The notes under the pieces: model-generated
Databases searched by the model: none
What the model was told of the DNA's origin: nothing
Seen by the model: only the letters and a program-made list of their open reading frames with translations
Assembly: GCA_008802785.1 (NCBI GenBank)
Contig: VUYT01000020.1
Span: 1-64,000 of the forward strand
Source of the DNA: Symmetrospora coprosmae
Taxonomy: Eukaryota > Basidiomycota > Cystobasidiomycetes > Symmetrosporaceae
DNA length: 64,000 nt
Direction of reading: 5' to 3'
Made by a program: the position numbers and the translations under genes
In this document: piece after piece, positions 1-12,034 of the stretch
Position numbering within the stretch: the first letter of the stretch is position 1
How the letters are laid out: each line of letters begins with the position of its first letter

Positions 1-640
1 CACCTGCGGTCTTCCAGCCGCCCTGGCCAACGCGCGCTGGGGTGGGAGCAATCGCCCCCATCCCCCCCCTCTCGGTTGGGGCAAACCCCCCCCCCCCCCC
101 CCCCCCCCCCCCCGTCTCCATTTTCATTGACAGGTCTGGTGGATGACGCAATGGCAAGCTTCAACCCTTCTCGCGCACTGGAGCACATCTTCGAAACGCT
201 TGGCGAAGTAAGTTCACTGGCCACTGTGGCGCGCAGCTTCTACTTGCGGGCTGTGGGTAACGCTGGGAGGTACGCAGGTCAACGGCTACATCACACACTG
301 TGAACCTTGGCGTCTCCAGGAAGCCGAAAAGCTGGCAGAGGTCTTGCCGGTCATAATGGAAGCCCTGCGCAGGACCAGCATTCTCCTGCAGCCCTTCATT
401 CCCGACTCGGCTGGACGGCTGCTCGACCGGCTGGGCGTGGCGCCAGAGTCGAGAACATGGAGCGCAACCAACCAAGACCTTGCTAGACACAGCAGCAAGG
501 ACTTCTTAACAGCTGTGCGGAATGGTGGCAAGCGTCCGCCGCTCTTCGCGGCCATGAGGACAACGGAAGCCGCTCCTCTCGCTGGTGGCAAATCGCCTTC
601 GACCAGCAAGGCCAAGACCCAAACTACCATGAAAGCTTGA
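1..640 (+). CDS. MSM1: Methionyl-tRNA synthetase, mitochondrial type (C-terminal end, 5' partial)
   Basis: This is the C-terminal anticodon-binding helical domain of a class I methionyl-tRNA synthetase, which charges tRNA-Met. The visible exons are 134-207 and 278-640, ending in TGA. They join in phase to give a peptide containing ALEHIFETLGE, then an EPW motif, then ILLQPFIPDSAGRLLDRLGV. That pattern (APW-like motif, LLxPxxPxxAxxLLxxLG) is typical of bacterial and mitochondrial MetRS C-termini. The Rossmann fold and KMSKS part lie before the window, so the start is not seen. Bases 1-133 hold at least part of an intron with a long C run; I could not place an exon there. The protein ends in a basic Ser/Thr/Lys-rich tail without an EMAP-like domain. 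The mitochondrial assignment rests on similarity to MSM1/MARS2 C-termini and is an inference. Confidence 0.75.
86..113 (+). repeat. Homopolymer of 28 cytosines in an intron
   Basis: An uninterrupted C run sits about 20 bases upstream of the splice acceptor at 132-133 in the methionyl-tRNA synthetase gene. It lies where a pyrimidine tract would be expected. Its exact length may be a sequencing or assembly artefact. Confidence 0.9.
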
Positions 641-965
641 TGGGCTCTGGTAATCATCCTCATCATGCTACACTACTATCAAGCGCCACAGCTGCAGATA
701 GGGCTTGTCCCACGTTCAGGCCTGGTCGAGGGTCCGTGCATACCGATCGGCGCGAGCCCGGCCTGGCATGCGGTTGCATCTTGCGCCGTGACTGCATAAC
801 CTCGCCTTGCGAGGGCTCAAGAGCGCTTGTGCATCGTGGAAGGAGGAGCGCTGCTCGAGCAGACCATCGACTTGAACTGCGCCTCTTTCTTCCTCTCTTA
901 TTACAACAAGCCGCCAAAGTCGCACCTCTCCCTTTTCCCACAGCCCACTCGACGAACGTCTCGTC
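641..965 (+). other. Intergenic region before the first GH16 gene
   Basis: These 325 bases separate the synthetase stop from the GH16 start, with both genes on the same strand. The last 70 bases are pyrimidine-rich (ctctttcttcctctctt near 890-900), as is common just upstream of fungal starts. I see no convincing TATA box, RNA gene or further coding exon. Confidence 0.5.
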
Positions 966-2085
966 ATGTACGCCGCTTTCGCCTGCCTTTTCGCCGCTTC
1001 TCTCGCTTCAGCAGCCCCGCTCGGCCTGGGTGGCCTGCTTGGTGGCGATTCGGGCGAGCCGAGTGCGCCCGGCCGGTCATCGTTCGGCAACCCTGGCTCC
1101 CGCTGCCCGAACGGCGGTACGTGGCAGACGTTCAGCGACGACTTCACCAAGCCCAACAATCGGGAGTGGAGCGTTGAAAGTGGGAGCAGCGGCCTGAGAT
1201 ACGGCAAGGATGGCCTGACAATGACTTTGTCCGAAGACATGGTAAGTCGATACTGGCGCGCTAGAATGGGATATGCTGGTCTCTTACACAACTGAGCTGT
1301 ACCGTGCTCTCAGGCACATACGGGCGGGATCGTCATCGCGTCCCGCCATGCCTGGCAATCGCCGGTGAAGATGTCTGTCGAAATGAAGACATCAGGCGAT
1401 CCAGGCATTGTCAATCCGTTCATCTTCAAGGGAAGCGGTGACAAAGGCGATGAGGTGAGTTCATGGCAGCGCACTTCAGGAGGCGATCATGCCCATGACC
1501 TGTGCCTTCGCCGCCTGCAGATTGACCTCGAGGTCGTCAAGGATGTAAGCGGTGCTTGCGCCGATCAGAAATCAAGACAACGTCTGGCCGGAACGCTGAC
1601 TACTACTCTGCGTATCTTTAGACCTTCCTCTTGCCAATCTGGAGTAAGGGCGTCAGGCTAGACAAGGACCAGAAGGGCGGCTGGGATGTCAAGCAGGATC
1701 TCCGCCACGAGACCCAGGAGCTGTCGCACGATGAGTACTTTTACGAGTACCCGGGCTACAATCCTCGTCAATGGACTTCCTACGAAGTGGATTGGGAGAC
1801 TGGACTCCTGCTTTGGACGGTCGATGACAATGAGCGAGTCCAGTTCCTCAAGAAGAGCGACAAGTTCCCGACTGGCCCGCTTCCCATTCGAGCCGGGCTG
1901 TGGTCGACCGACCCCAGTACCGATTGTGAGCTATGATGAGATTTGCAGTCAGCTCTCCGCGACTGCCTTCGGTATGCTGACGCCGTGTCGTCTTCACAGG
2001 GGCTGGCACGCTCGACTGGGAGAAGAACCCGCACCCTACGATGCAAATCCGTCGCTTCACCATCGAAGGCTGCCGCGCAGACTAG
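966..2085 (+). CDS. Secreted GH16 glucanase/transglycosylase-like protein, copy 1
   Basis: Predicted secreted glycoside hydrolase family 16 protein acting on beta-glucan or chitin-glucan of the cell wall. Exons 966-1241, 1314-1454, 1521-1544, 1622-1925 and 2000-2085 close in phase. The N-terminus MYAAFACLFAASLASAAP is a clear signal peptide. The GH16 catalytic signature is read across an intron as DE|IDLE (E-x-D-x-E; two Glu act as nucleophile and acid/base in the family). Further family marks are YEVDWETGLLLWTVD and the late W-A-G-T-LDW segment. The protein ends at IEGCRAD with no GPI-anchor signal, unlike many Crh enzymes. It is the first of three tandem copies with nearly the same exon layout. 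Assignment to the CRH-like subfamily is tentative; the GH16 fold is quite sure. Confidence 0.85.
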
Positions 2086-2406
2086 ACGAAGCTGGACCAC
2101 CGCCTACTCCTAATACCATCCTCGCGCATTTTGTTCTGTTGGCCGCTCTCTTAATGCAAACCTCCGATTCTGCTTTGCGCATCGGAGCTCGGGAGGCTGC
2201 CAAGTCCGACGAACAAAGGCTGGGAAGGCGGTGCAGAATGAGCGGACTTGACGGCTGACGCTATCACTGACAGAGCGTGCGGGTCAAATGTGCTTACGCT
2301 GCCGGCTTGCAGCAGTACAATCTGTGCACAAGCTGCCGCTTCCTGCACTGGTTGCTGATTACCAACCTTGGATACTCTCAAGCTACAAGAACTCTCTACA
2401 CTCATT

Positions 2407-3413
2407 ATGCACCTCTTCACTACAGCAGCGGCCCTGCTCTCACTCATTACAATCGCTCTCTTGCCGCCTGGCACACAAGCCAATCCCGTTCCCCAGACCA
2501 TCGAGCCTACCACAGGCTATCGGAGCTGTCCGACGGGCGCCACGTATCAACGCATCGAGGAGTACTTCTCCTCCTACAACCAGACGAGCTGGCAGCTCGT
2601 GAAGGGGCCCGAGGGCGCTACCTTTGGGCGTGAGGGCGCTAGACTCGATGTCAGCGGCATGACGGTGGGTGTGTCCGTCAGCGCGCCCACGATGGTGGCT
2701 GACGCTAGCCTGTGTGCTACCTAGGGCGAGGTTGTGCTGCAGTCGACAAGCAGATTCGCTGCGCCACTGACAATCTCGGTAGACATCAAGACAGATGCCA
2801 CGCCTGGAGTAGCATCGGCTATCTTCTTTGGAACTCTGGATGGTGGCGACGAGGTAAGCACGGTCCCGTCAGTCCGTACGAGACCGGTCCACCTGTATCG
2901 ACGTGACACTGCCCGTCTACCTGCCCCACCAGGTTGACCTGGAACTCTGCAAAGGACAGTTCATGACCCCTTTGTGGCGCGCTGGAGGAGCAGGCAAGTC
3001 GCAACGCCTGTCGATAGGTACCGAGGTTTCGGAGCAGCTGCTCGGAGGAACGCGGCGCAAGACCAATCTAATCGAAACGTACGGCTATCAATATGACGGC
3101 TTTAAGCCAAGATCCTGGCAAACGTACAAGATGGACTGGTCGACCGACCGGATTGTTTGGTCCGTCGGAGGGACTGAAAGGGTCGCATATACCAAGCAGA
3201 CGTTCCTACCGAGTGGACCACTCCCGTGAGCTGTAACTTGCTGAAAGCTATTCATTGACTCGCATCTGTCGCTAATGAGACCCTCGCGCTTGCAGAATCC
3301 GGCTTGGTCCCTGGCGTACGTCAGGCTTTTGGTGCGGTCAGCCAGCATCGGATCAGACGCACTCGACCATGCTCGTGCGTCGCCTGATCATTGAAGGATG
3401 CGTCGTTGGATGA
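2407..3413 (+). CDS. Secreted GH16 glucanase/transglycosylase-like protein, copy 2
   Basis: Second tandem GH16 protein. Exons are 2407-2664, 2725-2853, 2933-3225 and 3296-3413. The ATG at 2407 was preferred to the longer in-frame start at 2368 because it opens directly into a signal peptide, MHLFTTAAALLSLITIALL. The catalytic motif is DE|VDLE, again cut by an intron after the first Glu. GVASAIFFGTLDGGDE before it and YKMDWSTDRIVWSVGG after it match the other copies. The C-terminus ends in IIEGCVVG; the I-x-E-G-C ending is shared by all three copies and probably forms a disulfide. There is no GPI signal. It lies about 320 bases after copy 1, so a local duplication is likely. Same family call and uncertainty about exact substrate as copy 1. 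Confidence 0.85.
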
Positions 3414-3744
3414 AGCATTGGAGCGACTCGGACGCCTCACCACCTCTCGAACGTCTAGCAGCCGGCAGTGCGGCTTGAGCCTATTTCGCCACGAGACGGA
3501 CATCGGCAAACCCATTCATTAAGTCACGCCTTTAGTAGGCTGCACACACGCGCTACGTGTACTCCACCATACCAGCCAAAGACTGCCAATCATTACCTGC
3601 CTTTGAGACGGTGGCGATCAGCCGAGGACCAAATACTCGAGAATGGGAACCACTTATATCGCAGCAGAAGCTGACTGCTGTGCCATCTGCTCTGCTGCTA
3701 ATTGCAATCGTGTCCGACCTAACTGACCTGATTGCCCGATCGAC

Positions 3745-5073
3745 ATGCTCCTGCCGAACACTGCCTTCTTCGCGTGGCTTACAGCCCATTTCGTCTTCTT
3801 CTCGTCCAGGAATGAGTTTCGCCCGCCTCATAACGCTCTGCCAGGTCGTCCGTCTCATCCCCTTGCGTAAAGCACCACGCAAGCTCAAGCGCCATCCCAG
3901 CTTCAGTCATCAAGCCAAAGCCAGCCACCCTCGCAAAGCTCAAATCAGACTGCGTCTGGAGCGGCCTCAACACAGCCTACCGGCCCACCGCAGGATTGTC
4001 CGAATGGCGGCTCATGGTACCGCTTCGAAGAGAGCTTTGCGAGCCTGAACAAGGAAGCGTGGGAGGTCCAACCGGTTCCTTACCCTGAGGACGAACGGAA
4101 GAATGTCGTTACGGAAGAGGCCATGACGTTTGGAACTGAAGGGGCAAACTTCAAAGTCACAGAGGCGTTGGTGAGCTAGGAAGTGGCCGGAGGAGTAAGA
4201 GGACTAGTCTGACAGCCGACGCGGTTTGGTCGATCCTCAGCCCGAACGCGTCCTGGAGTCTATAGCGAGGTGGGGCACGCAGCTGGGCGCAGCGCGGAAG
4301 GATTGGGGATCCTGATGCTCACGCTCACCCATTCAGATGGGCTGCTCCTGTTACCTTGTCAGTTGAAATCAAGACCTCCGCTACCCCTGGTATTGCCTCG
4401 GCGCTCTTCTTTGGGTCGTTAGACGGCGGGGACGAGGTATATACCTCGAAAAGCGACTGCGATCGCAAGCGGCTGTTGTTGGATCCGAATTGCAGATCGA
4501 CCTTGAGCTGTGTACGAGCGGGACGACACCCGAAATGCAGTTCCCCATTTGGCGGCCTGGCAATGCCGGCAAAGCGCGCAAGCTGAGCATATCGTGGGAC
4601 AAGAGTAAAGAGCTCGCAGAAACGCTCGACCCAAGCATGCACCGCTCGAAGGCGCTCGTGCCCGACTACGGTTACACGATGGATGGGTACGACCCGACAT
4701 CCTGGACAGCGTATGACATTCAGTGGACGCCGGGAATGATTGCGTGGAAGATTGGCGGGAAGGATCGCGTCCGTTTCACCAAGAACTCGGCCATGCCGTT
4801 GGGACCGCAACCGTGAGCAGATCCTGGAGCCTGGCGATGACGTCGGGACCGCGCTGAGACGACTGCGTAACAGCATTCGGTGGGGGCCGTGGGACTCGGG
4901 AAAGAATGCGTACGTGCGCCTTCTGTTGGCCGGCGCGAACGTCAGCTAATGCACGCAGCTTTCCGCTTGTCCGTTTCAGAGCTTGGTGTGGCAAGCGAGA
5001 CTGGCAGAAGAGCCCTTCGGCCTCGATGGCCATGCGCAAGCTGATCGTAGAGGGATGCAGAGTGATGGAATGA
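3745..5073 (+). CDS. Secreted GH16 glucanase/transglycosylase-like protein, copy 3 (5' end unresolved)
   Basis: Third tandem GH16 protein. Firm exons are one ending at 4170, a short one at 4241-4269, then 4337-4436, 4496-4812, 4874-4909 and 4980-5073. The catalytic motif is DE|IDLE, split by an intron as in the other copies, and the protein ends IVEGCRVME. Before the GH16 domain (which begins CPNGGSW at 3997) there is a Gln/Ser/Pro-rich linker absent from copies 1 and 2. The first exon is not settled: an ATG at 3745 gives a hydrophobic leader (MLLPNTAFFAWLTAHFVFF) in the right frame, but an in-frame stop at 3868-3870 requires a splice that I could not place confidently. An extra small intron splits the exon that is contiguous in copy 2. 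Domain call sure, start unsure. Confidence 0.72.
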
Positions 5074-5361
5074 GAATGTCATGGCCTGGTGGACTGTACG
5101 TCAGTGCGCATAGGCCACGTTAGCCGCGTCGGAGGACTCGCGTCCGTCTCCACATATTGCGCGATGAGCCCTACAAGCCTGTAGGCCGTACCTCAGAATC
5201 AGTCACGCTCTTTATCCTGCGCGCACTCATGTCCGTCCGCTCTGCGCTCCATATGGCCATTCCATTCTCGATGCGGTTGGATCGGGTCCCAGCAGCACGC
5301 CACGAGAGGTGCCAGAGGTGCAGCCGGCACATGGCCTCCCCATTCTGACGATTGACACGAT

Positions 5362-7249
5362 ATGGAGGGCATCAGCAAGGACCTGAGTAAGCTGGAAGGG
5401 CGGGAAGGGAGTGATGCTGCTGCTATCGAGTCTGTGGACGCGAGCATTGCTGCGCTCGAGCGGTGGAAGGCCGCCTTGCTCGCTGGTGTCGAGGACGGGG
5501 ACGGCGGCCTAGCGACGCGTCCAGACGAAGGCGATGGTGAGCTTGGGCAGCACACTGCGGCACCGAGGCAGCATAAGCGACGAGCATGATCATTTGACTG
5601 ATCGAAAGCGATGAATATGGACGCCCATCACAGATCCTATGGACGCCGCCGTAGATGGACCACCACCGGATGACGCCGCTCTGGGCGCCGAAGCTCTCCG
5701 CCAGGTGCAGGCGTGCTCGACCAAGCTCGCAGAGAACCAGAAGGAATGGTACTCGGCAATGAACAAGTTCGCAAAGTCGGTCGAGAAGGTGCGGCGTGGA
5801 CTGCTGCGCGCGCTCGCATGATGTGCTAGGGCTGCCCGCCTCTTGGGCTGACCAGCGTGCCGCACTGGATGCCCTTGACAGAGGTTCAATGCAGACCTAT
5901 CCCCGCTCCTGCCCCTCCCGCCAGCCGGAACAACCGCCTCGCCGGAAGACGACTCGCACATGTTCTTCTCGTCCGAAGACAGCAAGCGGACAATCGACAA
6001 CATCCTCGCAATGCACTTTGCACGGTCAGGCAGAGACGATGTGGTGGCGCAGCTCCGGAAGGTCAGTTCAGCCTCGAAACATCAGCTTGCAGATTACGCC
6101 AGAGCGCTAAACAACCAAGTTCTCGATGTACTGTCCGACAGGAATCTGGCGTGTCCATACCTGCTGAGAAACTGCAGCAGTTCTCGATACTCAATCGGAT
6201 ATCGGACGCGATACGCGACGGGGACTTGAAGCCAGCTTTTCAGTGAGTACTCCAACCAGTAACATGCACAAATCGCTCTTACCGATACTTACATCATCTC
6301 GTCCAGATGGGTGGACGAGAATCGAGACTTCCTGCAGAGGCGCGAGTCACGCCTGGAATACCACCTGCATCGCTCGCAATACGTACGCCTCCTCCTCTCG
6401 GACACCTACCCTCTCCCATCCACGCTGGCCGGGTCTCCCTTCGCAAGCGGGTCAGACGACTTCTCGAGCTCCGCCATCAACGGCTACGCGGGCACGTCAG
6501 CTTCGTCCCTCAAGGGGCCAAAGCGCGCTCTGGCCTACTCTCGGGCGCACTTTCAGCCGTTCTACGCGGCACACGTCCGCGAGATCTCTCGCCTATCGGC
6601 AGCAGCGCTGTACCTGCCAGTGGAGCGACTCCTCGTATCGCCTTACCGGGAGCTATTCACTGCCGCCGATGCGCCGCCGATCCCCATGGCTGTGGACGGC
6701 GAAGCAGGAGACTCAGCCGCCGCGAAGCCATCGCCACTTGCCGTTGCCCCGGCTGTCAATCCAACAGACGAGATCTACCATGCCCCGCATCTCGTCGAGC
6801 TCTTCGCGTCAGAGTACTGCACATCGCTCAGCATGCCGCGCGATCTGCCGCTCAAGGTCGTGACGGACATTGGCGGCGGAGGCGCCCTCGCCAAGATTGC
6901 CAAAGTGCGCGGTGTGATGAAGGAGAAGCGGACGGAGTGGAGCACCGTCACCGAGCTTCCTGTCGAGATAGCGATACCGAACGAGTACAGGTATCACTCG
7001 GTCTTCGCGTGCCCAGTCTCCAAGGAGCAGGCGACGGAGACGAACCCACCAATGATGATGCCCTGTGGGCACGTCGTGGCGGACCAGACTTTGCACAGGC
7101 TGAGCAAAGGCGGACAGTGAGTTTGACCGTCATCACTTCATCGGCATGACCTTCTCGCTGATGCCCCTCCCATACACTTCAGGAATGTCCGCTGCCCTTA
7201 CTGCCCTCTAAGCTCGGCCGTGAGCCAGGCGCTGAAGGTGACTTTCTGA
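5362..7249 (+). CDS. RMD5: GID/CTLH ubiquitin ligase subunit Rmd5 (Gid2)
   Basis: RING-type subunit of the GID/CTLH E3 ubiquitin ligase, which in yeast degrades gluconeogenic enzymes when glucose returns. Exons 5362-5536, 5634-5788, 5882-6061, 6142-6242, 6307-7116 and 7183-7249 join in phase. A CTLH-like helical region is seen around ILNRISDAIRDGDLKPAFQ and FLQRRESRLEYHLHRSQYVR. The C-terminus has the family's degenerate RING: LPVEIAIPNEYRYHSVFACP, then NPPMMMPCGHV and CPYC. It ends with SQALKVTF, close to the usual Rmd5 ending. The Rmd5 RING lacks some canonical zinc ligands, as expected; Fyv10/Gid9 would be the main alternative but lacks this ending. The neighbouring MAPKKK is convergent, with a 270-base gap. 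Cytosolic. Confidence 0.88.
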
Positions 7250-7519
7250 TGCCGGTCTCCCCCTCCGCCGCGCTTCCGCGACTCTTTCCCCGGACACTAT
7301 AGCATTGCCCTGTCATTGTGTCACCATCTGGTTCTCGAAATCGTCTCCGCGTCCGCTCACGTGTAGCTTATCCGTCTACTGTGTTTGAACGGAGCAGGCT
7401 GTATGCGTCCTGCACCCCTACATGAGCTCAAAGTCGAGCTTACAAGCAACAAGGGTCACACTGACGACTACACTCAAACGCGCAAAATACGGAAAGCATG
7501 CAGTGATCGTGTCCTCCGT

Positions 7520-10500
7520 CTATTCTGCTTGTATGAAGTCCTGAGTAATGAAGTCGTGCTTCGACAGCTCTGCAGCAGTGGGTCGCTCGTTGTAGTCCCT
7601 GTGTGCGGCAGTTTCCCGTATTAGCCAGACTCCCGTGCAAGAAACGGGCCGGACGACAGCCATCTCACATCTTGAAGGCCAGCTCGAGGAAAGCCTGTCC
7701 CTCTGGCGAGAAGTCTTCGGGGATTGTCGGACGGGCATCCTTGGCAGACCCGATCTGCGTAGGCGGTACGACAGCACAATGTCAGTACCGTAGTCCCAGC
7801 GGCTGTGACTCGTGCACTAGACGTACCTTGAAGATGGCCTGCATCTGCGTCAGCTCAAACCAGGGATGTTGGCCCGTGACCATCTCGACAATGAGGCAGC
7901 CGAGCGACCAGATGTCGGCCTTGGCCGTGTAGCTCGTCTGCTTGACGACCTCTGGCGCCATCCAGAAGACCGAGCCCTGCAGGGATGGTCGATTCAAGCG
8001 AGATCCGCCAGTCAAGAGGTTCTCCTCAACTTTCTTCGAGATGCCAAAATCGGAGATCTTGACGGTGCCTCGATTGTCAACCAGGATGTTCGCGCCTTTG
8101 ATGTCGCGATGGACGATGTCGTTCTCGTGCAGATAGGCGAGTCCGGCAAGGATCTGTTTGCAGAAGGTCCGCACGAGCGCTTCTTCGAAAGCGCCGAGAT
8201 TTGCGAGGATGTGGGCTACCGAACCACCTGGAACGTACTCGAGGAAAATGTACAAGTGCTTGTCGTCCGAGTGCGAATCTGTATAACATAGCCTCAGCTC
8301 AGCGCCTTTGAGACCGTCGACGCGAGTTGACTCACCCAAGTACTGCACGATGTTTTCGTGATGCATAATCTTGAGAAGCTCGATCTCGCGCTCTAGCGCG
8401 CTGAGCATCCCTTTCTTCCTCTCCTCGTTCTGGGACTTGCCTGTGGGCAGCTCGACCTGCTTGACAGCCATAAAACTGCCGTTTCGCGCGTTCATGCCGA
8501 GGTAGACCTGCCCGAACGCGCCCGAGCCGATGAGAGTGCCCTTTACCCATCGGAAGGTAGACTTCTTTGTTGTCGTCGTCACCGTCTGTGGGACATCTGC
8601 CGCTTCCGCTTCCTTCTTTTCTGCCTCTTCCGCCTCTGCCACCTCGTCGTCCTCATCGCCCTCCTCCTCTTCTACATCCTCCTCGTCCTCCTCGTCCTCG
8701 TCCTGCTCTTCGTCCTCCTCGAGGATAATGTTATCTTCCAGCACGTCCTCGCCGAGAGTGTCATCGGAGATGCCCAAGTTGCTGCTAGCAGCAGCATCGC
8801 TCTCTGTACTATCGCCGCTGGTGTCCGCAGCCACGAGGCCGGAAAGATCGGCGGACCAGCTTGCACGGCTCAGGCGACGGCGCTCCAGATCCTCCGTCAC
8901 TTCCTCCACCGTCAGCATGCTGGCATTGTCTGAATCGCGAGCACTCTTGGACTGGCTCCAAATGCTCAGCCGGCTAGACGGCCGGCTCTTCCTGTTCGTC
9001 CGACGGGTGAGACCGCTCGAAATGCTCTGTGCATCGACATCTGCCTCGGCCTCGGCCTCCTCTTCGTCCGAGTCGAGCACAATGCTCGGTGTGATGGAAG
9101 TCGACGAGTGCTGCGCTTGGAAGGATGGCCGTGGGCTATGTGATGCATCGTAGTCTTCGCTGAAGCGGGAAGTTAAGCCAGGCAAGGCGCCATCTTTGAT
9201 TGGCAGCGGCGGGACAGCATCAATGCTACCTCTGTACGAGGAGCCGGCCGAGCTGACACTGAATCGAGACAGTCCAAGTCCTTGCAGGTTCTGCGAGTCC
9301 CGACTAGCGTCCCAGCTCGTCTTTCCCGCTCCACCCGTGCCCGTCCCGCCCGGCCCAATGCTCGTGCCGCCAAAGGAACTGTTCCTGCGCATCATAGATT
9401 TGCGGACGTTGTTTCGCACCGCTTTCGACAGGATCTTCTTCTCGCTGGGCGCATTTGGGAAGTAGTCGACCAGGTGGGTCGAGATGAGCTCAGAGGGCGG
9501 GCGGTGGCCAAAGAAGCTACGAAGCTTTTGGTGATTTGTCTGTATGAAGCCGGTCGAGGGGGAGCGCGCCTGCACAGGCGCGTTGACGCCTGCACTTGCA
9601 CCTGCGCCAGCCGGCACGGTAGAATCGCGGTTGAAGCCCCAGTTGAGGCCACTCATGACGCTCACGGTACTCGCGCGATTCATGGTGTTGCGCTGCTGCT
9701 GTCTGGGCGTCTTCTGCGGCAGATTGGGCGCACCGCGTTCGCCATCGCTGTCGGTTCCGGGCGATGTGGGCGTGGGCGATGCGGGCTCGAGCGCGGTTGC
9801 AGGGATGGCAACGTCAAGCATGTTGGTGGGTGACGTAGGCGACATGGCGGACTTGCTGAGATCCTCGCCGAAGAAGTTGCGTAGCTTGCGCGCTTTCACG
9901 GCACGGACATCGTCTGGCGAGGCGGGCGTGATGTGCATCTTGCGCAAGATGAGCCCGCGTGTCCGTTCAGGCCGATTTGTCGACATGCAGATATTCCAGA
10001 GATCGGCCTCGACGAGGGCTTTGGCTGTCACGTAGGCGACGACCGTGTCAGCCTTTCATTTTCCGCAGATGCGCCTTTGTTAAGAGGATAGGCACGTACT
10101 GGAACCATCGGGCGTGCTAGAAAATACGCCATAGCCGTCCATCTCGGCAAAATAGTCGCCATGGTCGTTCCGGCCTCTGTTGGGGTTGCTGCTTGGGAAG
10201 CTATTGCTTGGGATCTTGCCGAACTTCTTCAGGACTCGTAGGAGAACCTCCTGTGTGTCTTTTGCGCCCTCCACGTTGACCATCTTGGAGACGTTGTCCT
10301 CTCCGATGAATTTCACTGTCTTTCGCATGACGTCCTCGTAGGAATTGACGGCGGGAATGGAGACTGTGCCACCTGTCGTGGTTGGTCTGGAAAAGCCTCC
10401 CTTACCAACGGTGTAGCCCTGCGACTGCTGTTGCGCCTTGGTCGACAGAGGAGCAGGAGCGCCGCTCGCGTGATAGGGCGAAGGATGCTCGGCCAAGACG

Positions 10501-12034
10501 GGGCTGGCAGACGTAGAGCCACCCTCCCGGATGGGCGAGAGGCCGAGGCTTCCGGCTGAGCTGGACGTCGCGAACGGGTGCGGCGGGTGATTCTGCTGGT
10601 ACGAGGCCGCAGCGGTCGATGGTCGGCCATGCTGCTGCGAGGGGGATGAGGCGGTGGCGTAAGGATGCGCGCCGCCAGAGATCGAGCTGATGCTGCCGCC
10701 CGTCGAGCCCGACTTGCGATGCGTGTATTGCGAGTTTCCTGCAGCAGCCGCTGCAGTCACAGCCGCGGGCCGTGGCTTGCGCAGCGAGCTGAAGTCGCCT
10801 GGTTGATTCTGCCAGCTGGGGATTTGGCTGCCCGAGCTCGCGGTAGGCGAAGCGGCGGTGGTGGAAATGGTCGGGGCGGCGAGATGATGCTGCTGCTGCT
10901 GCGACTGCGATTGGGGCTGCTGCTGACGAGAAGAAGAGGAAGAAGTGCCGGGCCGCGAGCTCGAGCTCGAGCTCGATGTCTGGCCAGCGCCAGCAGGCGG
11001 GGGCGGGAGCTGGCCTTTTGGTGGCGGCAAGGCGGTCCCTGACCTAGGTGACGACGCGAGCCTGCTGGGGCTGGCTACTCCACTGGCTACGATGTTGGCG
11101 GGCGCAGCGAGGAGTGCAGCCCCGGCTGAATTGCTCGATGTGCGCGCGCCATACGTGGCGGAGCTCGCTGGAGTCAGGGCCGCCCCGCTCGGCTGATATG
11201 CCTGAGGCAGGCGCGAGTCCTGCACTGCATTGGAGGCCAGATGCAGAGGGGGCGGTATGCGATGGGCGGATTTGCCGTTACTTGTTCGCCGGACTATCTG
11301 TGCCTGGGTGACGACGGCTCCTCCTAGGCCTGCGCTTCCCGGCCCGCTCATGCCCGATGCGAGCGAGTAAACGGGAGACGAAGGGGCTGACCCGGTGCCG
11401 TTGGCAGTCATACTGGTAGTCCTGCTGCCCCCGCTGAGCTGGCTGCCGGATGAACTGGTTGGCAGCGGGCGTCGCGCCCCCAAGGCCGCATTGACGTTTG
11501 CGGCCGTGCAGGCCTGGCGGAGCTTCTTTACGGCGACAGTGATCTTGATCCTATCTCCGACCTGGTTGCATCAGCATCAGCAGCAGCAGCATTAGCTTTC
11601 GCCTCTCGGTTTCCGCGCGGACTGAACGCGCTTCGCATTGATATGCCGCCACCACGCACGCTCTGGACGCCCATCTCCTTGAGTGCCTGCTGGTCGACGT
11701 CGAGGAGGACATTACCGCGGATATCGTTGCTCGCGAACGTGCTGACGTGGCTGCCGCAGCGGATGTCGTTCAGCCAGCGCGCGACCTGCGCGTCGTCCCA
11801 TGCTTTGAGCCACTCGAGAAATGTACGCCCGGCGAGCTCGTCGTCCGTCGGCGCAGGGACGCCCGCTGTCGACAGGGACGAGATGACGCTGCCACTGCCG
11901 GTAGCGACTGAGCGTATTGAGCGAGGGGAACCGCTGCTGGGCAGGGCGGAGGAGCCATTGCTAATGCTGTGCTGGTGAGTGTGGTGGTGACTGCTCCACT
12001 GAGGCGCCCTCTGCGCCGTACTCGCGTGGGCCAT
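7520..12034 (-). CDS. STE11: Ste11/Kpp4-type MAP kinase kinase kinase (SAM-RA-kinase)
   Basis: MAPKKK expected to phosphorylate a Ste7-type MAPKK in the mating, filamentation or osmotic cascade. Exons, 5' to 3': 12034-11660, 11561-10100, 10024-8336, 8278-7827, 7754-7669, 7598-7520; they sum to 1380 codons plus stop. An N-terminal SAM domain lies near residues 70-127 ([20 protein letters not shown]). An RA/ubiquitin-like domain near 520-630 includes [20 protein letters not shown] and ends in [18 protein letters not shown]. Long Ser/Gln/Pro-rich linkers and a very acidic stretch precede the kinase, at roughly 1103-1375: GSGAFGQV loop, AVKQVE lysine, HRDIKGAN catalytic loop, DFG and APE. The architecture and length fit Ustilago Kpp4/Ubc4. 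An open frame without ATG continues upstream of 12034, so an earlier exon cannot be excluded. Confidence 0.9.

Noticed and set aside
6307-7149. 280-codon plus-strand frame overlapping RMD5
   Set aside because: The frame one step away carries the Rmd5 CTLH and RING motifs; this one is an arginine-rich shadow.
8530-9153. 207-codon plus-strand open frame with long Ser runs
   Set aside because: Antisense of the acidic linker of the MAPKKK, whose kinase and SAM domains are clear on the minus strand.
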